64,000 bases of DNA from Loxodes magnus (taxonomy: Eukaryota; Ciliophora; Karyorelictea; Loxodida; Loxodidae): positions 108,282-172,281 of the forward strand of contig CAMPDV010000896.1 of assembly GCA_946699065.1 (NCBI GenBank), read 5' to 3'. The translations under genes were made by a program, and so were the position numbers. This document shows positions 33,920 to 44,819 of the stretch, one piece after another. The notes beneath the pieces are model-generated. The model made no database searches, was not told the origin of the DNA, and saw only the letters and a list, made by a program, of their open reading frames with translations. Positions within the stretch are counted from its first letter, which is position 1. The number at the start of each line of letters is the position of its first letter.

Positions 33920-34642
33920 ATGTAGAAACAAAAATTAGCAAAGACTATTTGATCTCTATTAGCAGACTTAAGATTTTATAAAAATTGATAAATCTTAAAA
34001 AATAAAAGCTCAATTTTAAGATATTGATTTGGTCTAAAATTATATTTGCATCAAATTTAATGGAGAACTTTGTAAACAGAATAGGTCGTAAGGGAAATTT
34101 AAAATACTAGAAAATTTAAGCCTAAAAATTGCTAAATACTCAACAATTCAATGGAAATAGAATAGCATTCTTCAAAAAATTTATTCCCTACTAAGGAGTA
34201 ATGATATTGTGGATTTGCAAGTGGACAGGAAATTATTAAAAATTTATTACCAGATTAAGCAAAAAGAAAAGTGAATAATATAAATTTAATGGTAAATTAT
34301 TTTTTAATTTATTGCAATCAAGAAATTTTCTTTATAGAACAAATATTTCAAGTTAATAAAGAAATTCCCTATATTAAAAAAGTAACCAATATATCACAAA
34401 AAATAGTTAGGAATAAACTTAAAGAAAAAACCACGAAAAAATAATCTTAAAAGCTTAAAGACATACGAAAGTGGAGATCCAAGTAATTTGAAATGAATAT
34501 CTTCCTAAATAAACTCTTTTATCGTAGTTATTCAATTAAAAAAGTTACTGTGTTAATTAATTATTATCATTATTATGATGAAACTTTAAAAAAAATATTT
34601 TAGAAAACTTATTTTTTTATTTATTTCTACATTTTACTTTGA
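33920..34642 (+). CDS. Hypothetical protein, possibly gag-like
   Basis: From ATG 33920 a 240-residue frame ends at TGA 34640. It contains RYWFGLKLYLHQIQW, a motif NSMEIEQHSSKNLF that resembles the (D/S)PMEIE linker of the gag-like relics, then EQWYCGFASGQEII and a basic C-terminal half (KKVTNISQKIVRNKLKEKT). At least four Trp are TGA. The other two frames are also largely open over the first half, so the choice rests on composition and the linker. No complete CCHC knuckle. It starts about 100 bp after a family A element. Confidence 0.4.
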
Positions 34643-35206
34643 TAATAAAATAAAAAATTTGCAAACTATAAATGAAAATTAAAGCTTTATAAAAGATTAA
34701 AAAGTTATAATATTATTTAATTTTGCTTTCTTTTCATTTTTTCAATTAAAATTTTAAATATTCTTCTTTTATACTTAACAAAGTAAATTAACAGTCAAAG
34801 ATTTTCTAATTGGAAAAAAATAGTATAAAAGTAGCTTTTTCAAATATTGCTTACAAATATAATATATATTTAATTTAATAAATTTAAAATTAATTAAAAA
34901 ATGCTTTAATAAAAGTCGTAATCAATGGATCTGAGTAAATTTTTTTTATTTTTTATAAATCAAAATTTTATAATTAAAAAGTAAATAAATTCAATTTATA
35001 TTTTTTTTATTTCATAAAGTAATACTCTTTATTTTTATTTTTTTAAGCACTATTTCTATATTTTAATACTATCTAACATTTTCAGGTTTTTTTTAAGTGA
35101 AATACTTTAAAAATATTTTACTTTTTTGGAAATTTTTTTTTTCAAAATTGTTTAGTGTCTATGGAATTTTAGATTTTTAGATTATAAAAATTTAATTAAA
35201 ATAAAA
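34643..35206. other. AT-rich spacer
   Basis: Nothing recognised. Confidence 0.4.
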
Positions 35207-36045
35207 ATGTCAGGATTCAAACCAGGATTCTTTGCGGCTCCTAAAAAATAGGAGTTAAGGATATCAAAAAAGGCTAGGACCAGGAAAAGGGAACCAAAAA
35301 GATTACCTATCAGGATGAGTCTCCCACCTCTGAAGAAAAGTATAGAAAATAGGCTAAGAATATTATGCGCTCGGAAGTCTCGAATCTCACCACATAATAG
35401 TAAAATAAGTTATGATTAAAAAGTCAAAAAGTTGAAGAAAGACAATAAGAAGTTAATGGAAAAATTTGAACTTGCAGAGGAAATAGCGAGATTCATGACC
35501 TAAGAAAGAGACCTTAATGCATTTTGAAATATATCAAAAGACTAGAGCAGTTAATCTCAAAACTAGCAATAGAAGAAGAAAGAGCTAATCAGCAAATTAG
35601 AAAAAATAGAAGAAAACCAGTACAAATTGCAGCTTTAAATTGAATTGAAAGAATAAAGGAATGATCCAATGATAATTGAAGGTGAAAATAACTCAAGATT
35701 TAAATCTAAACGACAAGTAAAAAGATGGCTATTATTGTAACTCATCTCATCTGTGGAAAAAGTGCTTGAAATTTCTCAATTTCAAGTAAGAATATTGAAA
35801 CTATTAGAATTAGTTGGAGAACAAAAGGAAGAAACAATAATAACTAAAGCTATCAAGAGAAAGAATATACTGTAACAAATATGAGTAAATTTACAAGAAA
35901 AAAGACATCTAGCATCTAAGTGAAAGAAGAATTAAAGGACAATATCCATGGCAAGGAGAAGAGTTGTAGAGATCTTCAGACTTTTATATTTAGCATCTAG
36001 AGCAATAAAGAGGTTGAAATAACTCCAAGAACATCAAACACTTAA
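35207..36045 (+). pseudogene. Gag-like retrotransposon relic with coiled coil and damaged knuckle
   Basis: ATG 35207 begins MSGFKPGFFAAPKK, then a very basic region (ARTRKREPKRLPIRM), a long coiled coil (KKLKKDNKKLMEKFELAEE; KELISKLEKIEENQYKLQLQ) and the linker RNDPMIIEGENN. The knuckle lies in another frame as GYYCNSSHLWKKC: the first Cys is replaced and one residue lost. A frameshift between linker and knuckle therefore makes the copy non-functional, although the first 165 codons are intact. Closest relatives in the window are 17700-18500 and the intact ORFs at 16430 and 42756. Confidence 0.7.
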
Positions 36046-36570
36046 TTTTATATTTATATTAGATTATACAAGATTTAAATTTTATTATGAATTAAAATAA
36101 TGATATATTTTATTCTCAAATTTTTTATAAAATATTTAAAAGAAGTTTCTAATTAAAAAAATTAAAATGCTTTAATTATTTATTAATTTTTATATCTAAT
36201 AATTAAATAATTAAGGTTAAATATTAGCTTAAAATGATATGAAGTCAAAGTTATAATTAAGAAATACTATTGTAATTAAAATTCTTAATATTACACGACT
36301 TATTAAATATAATACACTAATATAATTTAGCTTTTATAAATGAAAATAATAAAAAGTAACAGACATTTCAAAATCATCGCTTTTTTTAGCAGCATTTTTA
36401 GTGTTTAAATCTTCGAAAATATTTTAGAATAAATAAGCATTATTAAATTAAAAAGCATTAATTTCATTTTTTTAATTCAAATATCTTCATATGTTAGGTT
36501 ATTTTAATGCATAGTGTAGTAATTAATTTAACTATTTAAAATGTAAATATTTTATTTTAATAATTTAAAA
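36046..36570. other. AT-rich spacer
   Basis: Nothing recognised. Confidence 0.4.
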
Positions 36571-36853
36571 GATGGTGGGAGCTGATATTGTCTTTCTTGA
36601 CTAAACTTTCTGGTTTTATGGTTAGGAACAAATTCCTTTCCTGTCGCTGAGAAAGTCCCTAGTCAGAGTTATTTTCTGAAGGTAACGCTGTCTTTGAGAT
36701 TATCCGCTCATGGTAGGAGCTTGAAGTCTGTCTGCTCATAGCGATGGCGTTCCCTAGCAGTTGTGTCTGGAGTACAACAGGATATCCCCATTATTCCTTA
36801 AAAAGAGGCCTTGTGTCGTCTATTCGCAAAGGAGTTTCCGGTCCCAAAAACTA
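36571..36853 (-). repeat. SINE-like element, family B copy 3
   Basis: Reverse orientation of the copies at 4527 and 11262: gatggtgggagctga at its left end, ctttctggttttatggttag, aagtccctagtcagag, ggtaggagcttgaagtc and aacaggatatccccattatt. It is the most diverged of the three copies in the cttgaag block. Confidence 0.75.
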
Positions 36854-36855
36854 TT

Positions 36856-37400
36856 TTAGTTAAAATTAGTTAAGTTAAATATTTTAAAGATTTATAAACT
36901 TAAATATTTTATTTTTTCAAAAAAGTAAATTAACGGATCGTTAATTATCTATATTAAATCCTTTCCCTTGAATATGATATTTTTAAGTTACTTATATTTT
37001 GTCTTCAATTCATCCATTTTAAATTAACATTTTGTGACAATATCCCGTTAAGAAAATTTTTGATCCATTAAATAAATATTGCTTTTGACTGATATTTCAG
37101 ATTAAAATTTTAAATTCCTTTTATAACCTTTTGTTATATAAAGACAATTCCTTTTAATTTTTAGCAAAAAATTAGAAACTTTCTCATCTAACTTAGAGTT
37201 TTTATAATAATATAATTTTTTATATATCAGCATAATATTTAAAATAAACTTCTCTTCATTTACATAAATTTATAAAAATCATTATTAAAATGGAATTATT
37301 AATTATTTTAGTATACAAATTTTTGTTCTTTAATTTAACTACTTCATATAATCATTGAAAATTGTTTACCTTTCGTATTAATCTAAATGTTTCTAAGTTT
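36856..37400. other. AT-rich spacer
   Basis: No feature recognised. Confidence 0.35.
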
Positions 37401-37404
37401 TTGT

Positions 37405-38600
37405 AAAAGGGCTAGTAACACCTTGAGTTTGGTATTTTTCTCTTATAAACTCCCTAATAGGTAAGTCTGATCAGTTTTTTTTATGTTCTCTCGGCTTTTT
37501 TTCTTCTTATCTTCTCAAAATAGATACAATTGCTAAGCAGATGCTTCTGGGAGTGTCAGGATGATACTTCTCCTTAGATTTTTTGGCTTCTTCTCTGCAT
37601 TCCTTTTTCAATTCTGGTTACTCAACTTCATCTTCTTTAAAATTTACTCTTTAATCTCTTACTTTTAAATTTTTCTATTTAGGAGCATCAAAGTCCATCA
37701 AATTGACAGATTCTTTCTCTTGGTACTCTCCCAAAATTTTTATATCTCCGTAGGTTCTAAGAAATACTCTACCTTTGTAAAGGAAGTATCATAGAGAAAG
37801 AAATTTTCTACATTTTCTTTCTGTTCTTTTAGTTCTTGCTGCAATTTGAATAATTCACCTTCTTGATGATCTAATAGCGCCGTTAGATACTTTATTATCT
37901 TGATCAGGTTTTATTTATTGAGATCTATCAGTTTAATTTCTTTTTATTTTGTAAATTTTCAAATATTATTGCAGAATAGTCTTTTTTGGTAGTCCTTAAA
38001 ATTTTTTCATTATATTTAATCTTTTTTAATTTCCTGCTTTTCAACTATTAATTTTGTACTGTTAACATTTTTTGATTTTTATAGATTAGTTTTCTTATCC
38101 ACTTAGGTAGCATTTTTTCTTTTAAAATTAAAAAATTTGTTTTTCCTCAAATTGCATTTTATTAACTCCTTGAGTATTAATACTAATTAAGATATATTTA
38201 TTGCTAATATTGCTAAATATATTCAATTTATTAATTTCGTCCTTTTATTCTCTGATTCTGAGATAAGTTATCTGTTTTTGATTCATTATATGTTCCAAAA
38301 GGTATTTGAACCTCGTTCTTACAACAAAATTATTGAGCAGATTTTGCTAGTTTGCTTGCAGAAGAGAATAGCTTTTTCGTTACCCTTTTTACTCTTTTTT
38401 TTCTTATATGCTAAATAATATTTAAAATGCTTAAAATTAATTATTTAATCTTATTATAATCAGATACTTTTAAGTGAAACTTAGATTTATCTACTCCCTT
38501 GCTTTCACTTTGGAGGTATGAATCTCATTTAGTACTCGATTTCTAAATTATTTTCTTCCTTTTAATTCGTTATATTTGAAGTTTAGATGGCTACTTTTCT
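37405..38600 (-). pseudogene. Gag-like retrotransposon relic, long coiled coil, broken knuckle
   Basis: The minus strand carries protein-like pieces in order: a basic segment (KRVKRVTKKLFSSASKLA, about 38390), a coiled coil (LDHQEGELFKLQQELKEQK, about 37850), a linker with LMDFDAPKQKN, and a degenerate knuckle SWHSQKHLLSNC followed by RRKKAERTQKKLIRL, which aligns with CKSTQHLIRNC and its tail at 58885-59430. The pieces lie in different frames, and the second knuckle Cys position is now TGA, so the copy is dead. Confidence 0.55.
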
Positions 38601-38649
38601 AGGTTTTAGTACTAAATTTAATACTAATAATAATAATTTTTTTTATTTA

Positions 38650-38999
38650 TATTAATTGACAAAATATCAGGTCTATAAAAAGGATTTATCCTCCAACTAG
38701 AATACTAAGAAATGAGAAGAGGATAATTAAGCTGGATTCAAAAATTATAACGGTCCTTCTTCAAGGTTTAGCAGAAACATTTACATACTTCACCAAGACA
38801 TTCTAACAGGAAGAAAACCTAGCAAGAAATATTTACTCTTGCAATCCTTTCAGTTCTATTTTTCTCTTTAGACTTTGAAATGATAATTAACTAGCTATTG
38901 AAGTTTTGGAGATGCGATAGGAAGTATCATATCTCAAAAAGAACATGAAAACCTTATTGAGTAATAACACTAAATTGTTTTACTTGGGACATAGTTATA
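38650..38999 (+). other. Coding-like segment upstream of the hypothetical gene at 39000
   Basis: Protein-like stretches in two plus-strand frames, for example IYILHQDILTGRKPSKKYL (about 38780) and a coil LAIEVLEMRQEVSYLKKNM (about 38900). They may be upstream exons or frameshifted parts of the next gene, or another retroelement relic. Confidence 0.3.
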
Positions 39000-39575
39000 A
39001 TGACTAAAATTGAGAAGTATTTATTCGATGTAGCACGAAAAGATCAATAATTAATTGTAAAATAATGAAGCAAAGTTGCAAAATTTAACAATTTAGAAAA
39101 GCAGAAACCCACTAGATTATAGGCATCGGCTTTTTATCTTACTTATGCCGCCTATTTTATGGAAAAGAATTATGACCATGCCTCCATTTTCTCTATTTTC
39201 ACAATAGCAAATTATTCTAGAATATGCAAGATATTGTTTGCTGTAAATAGAGATGAAACGACCAAGATAGAAAAGGCTGTGAAGAAAAAAAATCAAATAT
39301 TTTCAATAAGAAGATTTTATACTGCAATTCAAACGGAAGAAAATACAGAAATCGACACTAGTAGAAACAAAATAGAAAAATCCAAAAGCACATTTTACCT
39401 AAGACACTCTTCATAACTTAAATAAGAATTACATAAAACCCAAAAGAGTATTATTGTTTATTGTGTATGTAAAATAATTAAAAAAATTTATTCAAATGTA
39501 ATTCCGACGTAAACAAACAGTTAAGACACATCACCACGCGAAATGATCCAAAGGGCGCAATAATGTAAATAGTGA
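39000..39575 (+). CDS. Hypothetical protein
   Basis: From ATG 39000 a 191-residue frame ends at TGA 39573. It opens MTKIEKYLFDVARKDQQL, then LQASAFYLTYAAYFMEKNYD, HASIFSIFTIANYSRICK and a charged C-terminal half (RDETTKIEKAVKKK; EIDTSRNKIEKSKS). The middle contains one amphipathic or membrane-like stretch. The part from 39159 is open even in the standard code. Codon choice is less AT-biased than the flanks. No family recognised; the true start may lie upstream, where other frames are also protein-like. Confidence 0.5.
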
Positions 39576-39639
39576 CTTGAAGTTTGGCTCCTTGCTCCAT
39601 TTCCCCTCGATGTCATATTTAATTATCTTCAAAACTAAA

Positions 39640-40341
39640 AATAATTAATAATTTTATTCTTTTATATTATATAAAAAATTATTTTTTTTAGGTTAATTAA
39701 TACCAATAAATCTCATTAAATAATCAAAATATAATAATGAAAATCAATATAGAGATTAGTAAAATTTTTAAAGTTTTATGCTTTATTTTTTAGGAAAAAA
39801 TATAGAAAATTGAATTAAAAAAGAAATTATTTTAAAATAAATAAATTTTACAATTTAATAAATTCTTCACGCAATATTCAAAATTTTAAATTTTAAAGAT
39901 TTTTTCAATTATTTTTTATAGAATAAAACTCGAAAAATAATTATCCTAAAGAAAAAAAATTTTGTAGTCCTTTATAATTTTACTAATTTAATTGTTTATT
40001 AAAAAATTCTGCTTTATAATTTGTTATTTGTATATTAAATGTATGCTAATAAATTTGGAATTAAATTTAAAGTGTACCATACATGAATATTTTATTCTTG
40101 GTATGCATATAAAACTCATAACATAGTCTAAACGGAGATAAATTTTTAAATATTTAAATCATATAAATAATTATCATTTTTTCTAGTTTAAGAATTTTCT
40201 TAATTAAGTTTGAAATTTTTTTTTTTATAAATAAATGCTTTTTTACATTTTTTTGAACATAACTAATTTAAAGGTATTTTAAATTTTTTATAATTAATAA
40301 AATTTATTATAACTCAAAAAATAAAAATTTTACAATCAAAA
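39640..40341. other. AT-rich spacer
   Basis: No feature recognised. Confidence 0.4.
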
Positions 40342-41279
40342 TCAAACATTTTTTTTCCATTTTCCTTCATTCAAATCAAATGTATAAAGCTCGCTATTGT
40401 AGTTGTATTAAAACACTTTGCTTTTATTTAAAACTGGTTAACTAAAATCATAGTTTCCCCATGTATAATCCTAGCCATAAGGGTTAAATGTCTTTAGATC
40501 AAAAATTAAAGTTTCTATTCAAGAAGTATTAGCATAGATTAGAAATTAACTGATTTGAGGGATATAAATAGCTTATGTCCAGGCTTTCTCTGTTAATTTT
40601 TTCTCGCTTTGTTATCATATATTTAGCTTTGGATCAAAAAATTAAACCATATCTTAGTCTTTAAGTTATTGATTATATCCTCCAAAAGCAAAAACATGCT
40701 TATAATTTTAGTCACAACCAAACGTGCGTATTGCTGTTTAGATACTCTTTAGTGGTTTAAACTTCTAAGTATAAGTATTAAAAACTTCACATTCAAATGT
40801 ATTCTCTAATTGATTATTTTTTTTTTATTCCCAGAAATTATGTAAATTAGATTTCTTTAATTAAAGCATGTTTTATGAAAAAATCTTTAGCAAATCATGG
40901 AAAACTCTTAAACTTTTTCCTTTTAATTTGTTATTGTAAATCTATTTTATGTATTATATACTCCTCCTGAAACAATTAAAGAATTATTTTCTATTTATTC
41001 AATTTAAGTGAAGCATCATTCAGTTTTTAACATAGTGAGTTCCTATTCTATAAATTCATACAAAGTGGAATTAAATATTTTTTAAAGATTGGATGCTTTT
41101 AAAATCGTTGAAACTTATTTGAATTACATTTTTTGTTTTAAGTTTGGACATATCTCATACTTCACAACTCCAATTCCAAACCTCGATCACAAATTAGTTT
41201 CAGATTATTTTTTTAACTTTCTTAAAGCTTTTCTTAGCCACAAAATTTCAATTATTTTATTATTTCATACACCTTTCAT
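40342..41279 (-). CDS. Kelch-motif protein, four-member family, with a one-base frameshift
   Basis: ATG 41279-41277 starts MKGVWNNKIIEILWLRKALR; FGIGVVKYEICPNL, IVSGGV and IYIISG follow as in the paralogues. At the ten-base T run 40817-40826 (A10 on the coding strand) the frame must shift by one base to continue as ENTFECEVFN, FGCDQNYKHVFAFGGYN, KLNIWQQ and GKWKKNV, ending at TGA 40344-40342. With one extra A the protein would be 312 residues, as in the other copies. Explanations: a homopolymer error in the assembly, a recent inactivating deletion, or +1 frameshifting. Confidence 0.8.
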
Positions 41280-41725
41280 TTATAATCAATTTTAAAGAAT
41301 TGAAATTATAAAATTCTAAATGATAGTCACTTTTAAAAATTATTTCAAAGGGTGGAGCATTTAAACAGAAGTATTCAAATTAAAAAAAAAAAGCTTTTAA
41401 GCGAGATATGCTAAATTTACTAGATCCATAGAATTTTTTAAATTTATCTTTATTAAAATGCTTATGACGTTCGACAAATCACCACTAAGTAAGCATTTTA
41501 CAGTTTGAATATTTATTAAATTTTTAAAATTAAATCTATTTATATCCAAGCACTTCTTTTTAGTTAAAGTGGTTATTTTTATTTGAATATTATTATAGAA
41601 TTTAGTTAAATAATATTTATACTTGCTTTATAAAAAAAAATTTAAATTTACTTAAAGATAAATTTTGGTTTTTTAAATTATGGATAAAAAAGGATAAGGA
41701 AAAATATAAAAAGATATAAATAAAG
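41280..41725. other. AT-rich region upstream of the kelch gene
   Basis: No defined element. Confidence 0.4.
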
Positions 41726-41726
41726 A

Positions 41727-42060
41727 GTCGTTAGCAAAGATAGTAGGTAATCTATTGTAGTGTATACTGTCACATGAGTAATCTCGTACTAGATGTCATT
41801 ACAAATAAGGGTGAAATAGCTACATGAGATAAACCTAATTTTTTCGAAGGTTCTCTCTAACGGTATGAAAAAAGTCTGGTTAATAACTCAATATCTGAGT
41901 TTAATTAATCGGATTCTGAAATAAGAGTCGTAAGGTTCTCTGATGCCATCTTTAATTTTTAAAATAAGATTAGAAGAATTTAGACCTCAGCAAAAAACGT
42001 TAAAAAAATGAGAATTCCTCTATGACTTCATTCTCCAGTCTTCGGAAAGAATTTCAAGAC
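41727..42060 (+). repeat. SINE-like element, family A copy, diverged and without its hairpin
   Basis: Recognisable by agtaggtaatctattgtagt, gagtaatctcgtactagatg, gggtgaaatagc, ggttctctctaacggtatga and aaaagtctggttaataac. The distal half is poorly conserved and the terminal hairpin is missing. The oldest-looking family A copy in the window. Confidence 0.65.
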
Positions 42061-42074
42061 GCAAGAAGAAGAAA

Positions 42075-42755
42075 ATAAAAGATTTAGATTTGAAATAATT
42101 TGTTTATAGGAAGAAAAGTAAACTTTTAATTATAGACAAGTCAAATAAAGACGATATCACATTAATAAATTATTATTATTATATATGATAAAAAAGAAAA
42201 TCAGATGTCAAGTTAAAAGAATTCCTTTTTTGTTTCTAAGCAGGAAGTAAAAAAAGGAAGTGAGAGGAACCGAAAAATCAAAAAAGCTAAATCCATGCCC
42301 TCAATAGCATTGGGAAAGTGCTATAAGAATATTTTAATTAATAATCCAAAAGAAGAAGAGTATTAGTATTTAATATCTTTCATTATAATAAATAAACATT
42401 ATTCAAAATCCCTTTTTTAATAAAATGATTTCTGCCACAAAACTCATTCTCAATTTTATTTTACAATCAACTTTAACTAATAATTATAATTTGCTTATAT
42501 TTCAACATAAATAGAATAGATAAAGGTAATAACTTTATAAAGTTAAATAATTTAGTAAATTATCTTGTAATTTTTTTAATTCTAAATTTAAATAAAAATA
42601 ATAAAAAAATAATAATGCTTATATTATAAGTTATAAATATTCAAAAAGAAAGAAAATATAAAAGAAATAGTATTTTACGTTTTATAAACTACTTATTTAC
42701 AGAATAATAAACAGAAAATATTGCGAAATTTTTTATATTATCTTGTAGTAATTCT
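42075..42755. other. Mostly AT-rich; coding-like fragment at 42190-42370
   Basis: A plus-strand stretch at 42190-42370 reads protein-like with a basic cluster (SKKRKWEEPKNQKSQ, Trp by TGA) and could be the 5' end of the gag-like ORF that follows, but no continuous frame links them. Confidence 0.3.
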
Positions 42756-43262
42756 ATGCAATCTATCCTAATGGAGATCGAATAAGAGAATATTAAGCTA
42801 ATTGAACGAACTAAAGAAAAATATTTTAGGAAAAATTGTTACATCTGCAGGAGAACAGACCACCTATGGAGACAATGCTGGAAGAGAAAGAAGATTTAAT
42901 AGAAAATATGGAATGAACTAACTTAATTTTACCCAACCAAGAATGGAGAAATTTATAAGAAGAAAGCAAGCTATATGAAGAGACAACCATTCCGAAAACT
43001 TGACAGTGAAGGGAGGAGAAGACCACCTAGAGATCAAGTTCCTATTGGTTGGATAGGGAAGTAGGAAGCTCTTAAGTAGACGATCCTTCTTTAACACTTT
43101 AATTTAATTTCATATCTTGTAGTAATTAAACTATATTTTTGCTTATTATTTAAAATTAAAAAGTAAAAATTATTTTATTATTTTTAGTTTCTAGTAATTT
43201 CATTTTTTTTCTTTAAAAAATACTTAATTTCATTTTTTTTCCAATTATAAAATATTAAATTG
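42756..43262 (+). mobile_element. Gag-like ORF with intact CCHC zinc knuckle
   Basis: From ATG 42756 (MQSILMEIEQENIKLIERT) the frame gives the linker MEIEQ and a perfect knuckle CYICRRTDHLWRQC (C-X2-C-X4-H-X4-C, near residues 32-45). It continues KIWNELTQFYPTKNGEIYKK and a basic tail with RRRPPRDQVPIGW. The coiled coil of the longer relatives is not in frame upstream, so this may be 5'-truncated. Recognisable coding ends near 43085; the first in-frame TGA is 43260. It serves as the reference for the knuckle region of the relics at 7026 and 11755. Expected role: nucleic-acid binding by a retrotransposon ribonucleoprotein. Confidence 0.7.
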
Positions 43263-43725
43263 ATTCAAAATTTGTTAATAAAAATTGCTAATAAATCGAA
43301 AAAATAACTCTTATTAGTAGAAAAAAAAATTAATTTCCTTAGCTTTTTTATATATTTTTTTCATTTCTTAGCATTATAAAAAAATTAAATCTTTTATGAA
43401 GTGATTTATTAAAAAGTATAGCTGGAGGTTATAATTTTTTCAAATGTATAACTTTTAAAAATAAATGAAATAACTTAATATAAATTTATATTTTAAAAAA
43501 GCTTATTATCTTAGTATTTTTAAGATTTATATATATGTTTTAATTAAAAAATAGTTAAAGAATTGAAAATATTTATTTATCTAATTGTACTTTATGCGAA
43601 AATAAATTAAATATTTTTAAAATTTTACTGTTATTTTGTTTGTTTCTAACTTTACGAAAGAATATTAAAAAATTGTATTTCCTCTTATTCTACATTTTTT
43701 GCTGAAATTTATAATTATTATATAA
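43263..43725. other. AT-rich spacer
   Basis: Nothing recognised. Confidence 0.4.
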
Positions 43726-43726
43726 A

Positions 43727-44105
43727 ATGGATGTAGACTACAGTCAGGAGAACTAGTAGGCAATCTAGTACAGTGTATACTGTATTGCGAGTAATCTCGC
43801 ACTAGATGCCACCACGGGGAAGGGTGAACAAGCTCAGAAGAGAAAAGCCTAGCTTGCCTGAGGGTTCTCTCTAGTAGTATAAAAGTTTGTCTGACGGGCC
43901 TTCTAATTAATGACTTAATAATTTATTCTTAATTGGGTCTTATTCAAGAAGACTGGAACATTTGATTCAAGATTCAAGAATTATCTTTAATAAGTAGATT
44001 CCCATTTGGAAAAGCTGACTTGACAAAAAGAAGTATGAGAACACTTTTTCTTAATATTAATATTGAGAGAACTGCACGCAAACGAGGCGCTACGTGTTCT
44101 ATAAT
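43727..44105 (+). repeat. SINE-like element, family A copy (young pair with 53067)
   Basis: 379 bp, atggatgtagactacagtca to cgtgttctataat. It has the same length, with no indel, as the copy at 53067-53445 and about 95% identity by eye. The terminal hairpin is gaactgcacgcaaacgaggc, gctacgtgttct. Both copies are preceded by a short tataaaatgg stretch. Confidence 0.85.
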
Positions 44106-44819
44106 ATTATTTATTTATTTAATTTTACATTATAGTTGTTTTATAAACTTCTGCTAATTAATTTTTAGAAATCTATATTATATGAAAGCTAAAAAATGAC
44201 TTCTTTCTTCAGATATAAAATTATTTATTTTTTAGACTTTCTATAAAGAAATTAATACATTACAAGATAGTCAAAACTTTCCAGATTAAGAAGAAATCTA
44301 ATTTAGCATTTATCTTTATAACTATCTGTCATAGGCTCTTATATTAAATGCTTATTCCTCATTTATTTACATTCAAACTTCATTATTTAAATAATATTTT
44401 AAACAAGTTTTATAATGCATACATTGCTAGTGGTTATAATAACTTATCGATACGCTTTATATCGCAGGTTCGATTCCCGCTATTATTAGAATTTATTCTT
44501 CTCTAAATTTTTCTAAATTTCTAGCTCCAAAAAATATTTTAATCATATTCCTACCAACAAAAAAATTAGCTCGATTTAAAAGCTAGTAAAGCTTTTTTCC
44601 TTAATTAAACCAAAAGAAATACTTCCACCTACTTCTTGCTATTTTTTTCATTCAGATAAGCAAACTAGATTGATATACAATATTATAATTAAAAATAAAA
44701 CTCATCCAACCCATATAATTACGATATAGTGTTCATTTATACTTTATAATAAATAACTAGAAACGTATAACTTTGAGTATATTCTAGTTTGCACAACTTT
44801 AATAAAAATTAGAAAAAGT
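44106..44819. other. AT-rich spacer with a tRNA-like relic
   Basis: Apart from the tRNA-like sequence at 44430-44491 no feature is recognised before the hypothetical gene at 44820. Confidence 0.4.
44430..44491 (+). pseudogene. tRNA-like relic
   Basis: Contains a D-arm-like ctagtggttata, a possible anticodon stem CGATA/TATCG and a good T-arm gcaggttcgattcccgc, but no matching acceptor stem can be formed upstream. A decayed tRNA gene or tRNA-derived element end. Confidence 0.4.

Noticed and set aside
42826-43026. A 66-codon standard-code ORF on the minus strand
   Set aside because: Antisense shadow of the gag-like ORF with the intact zinc knuckle.
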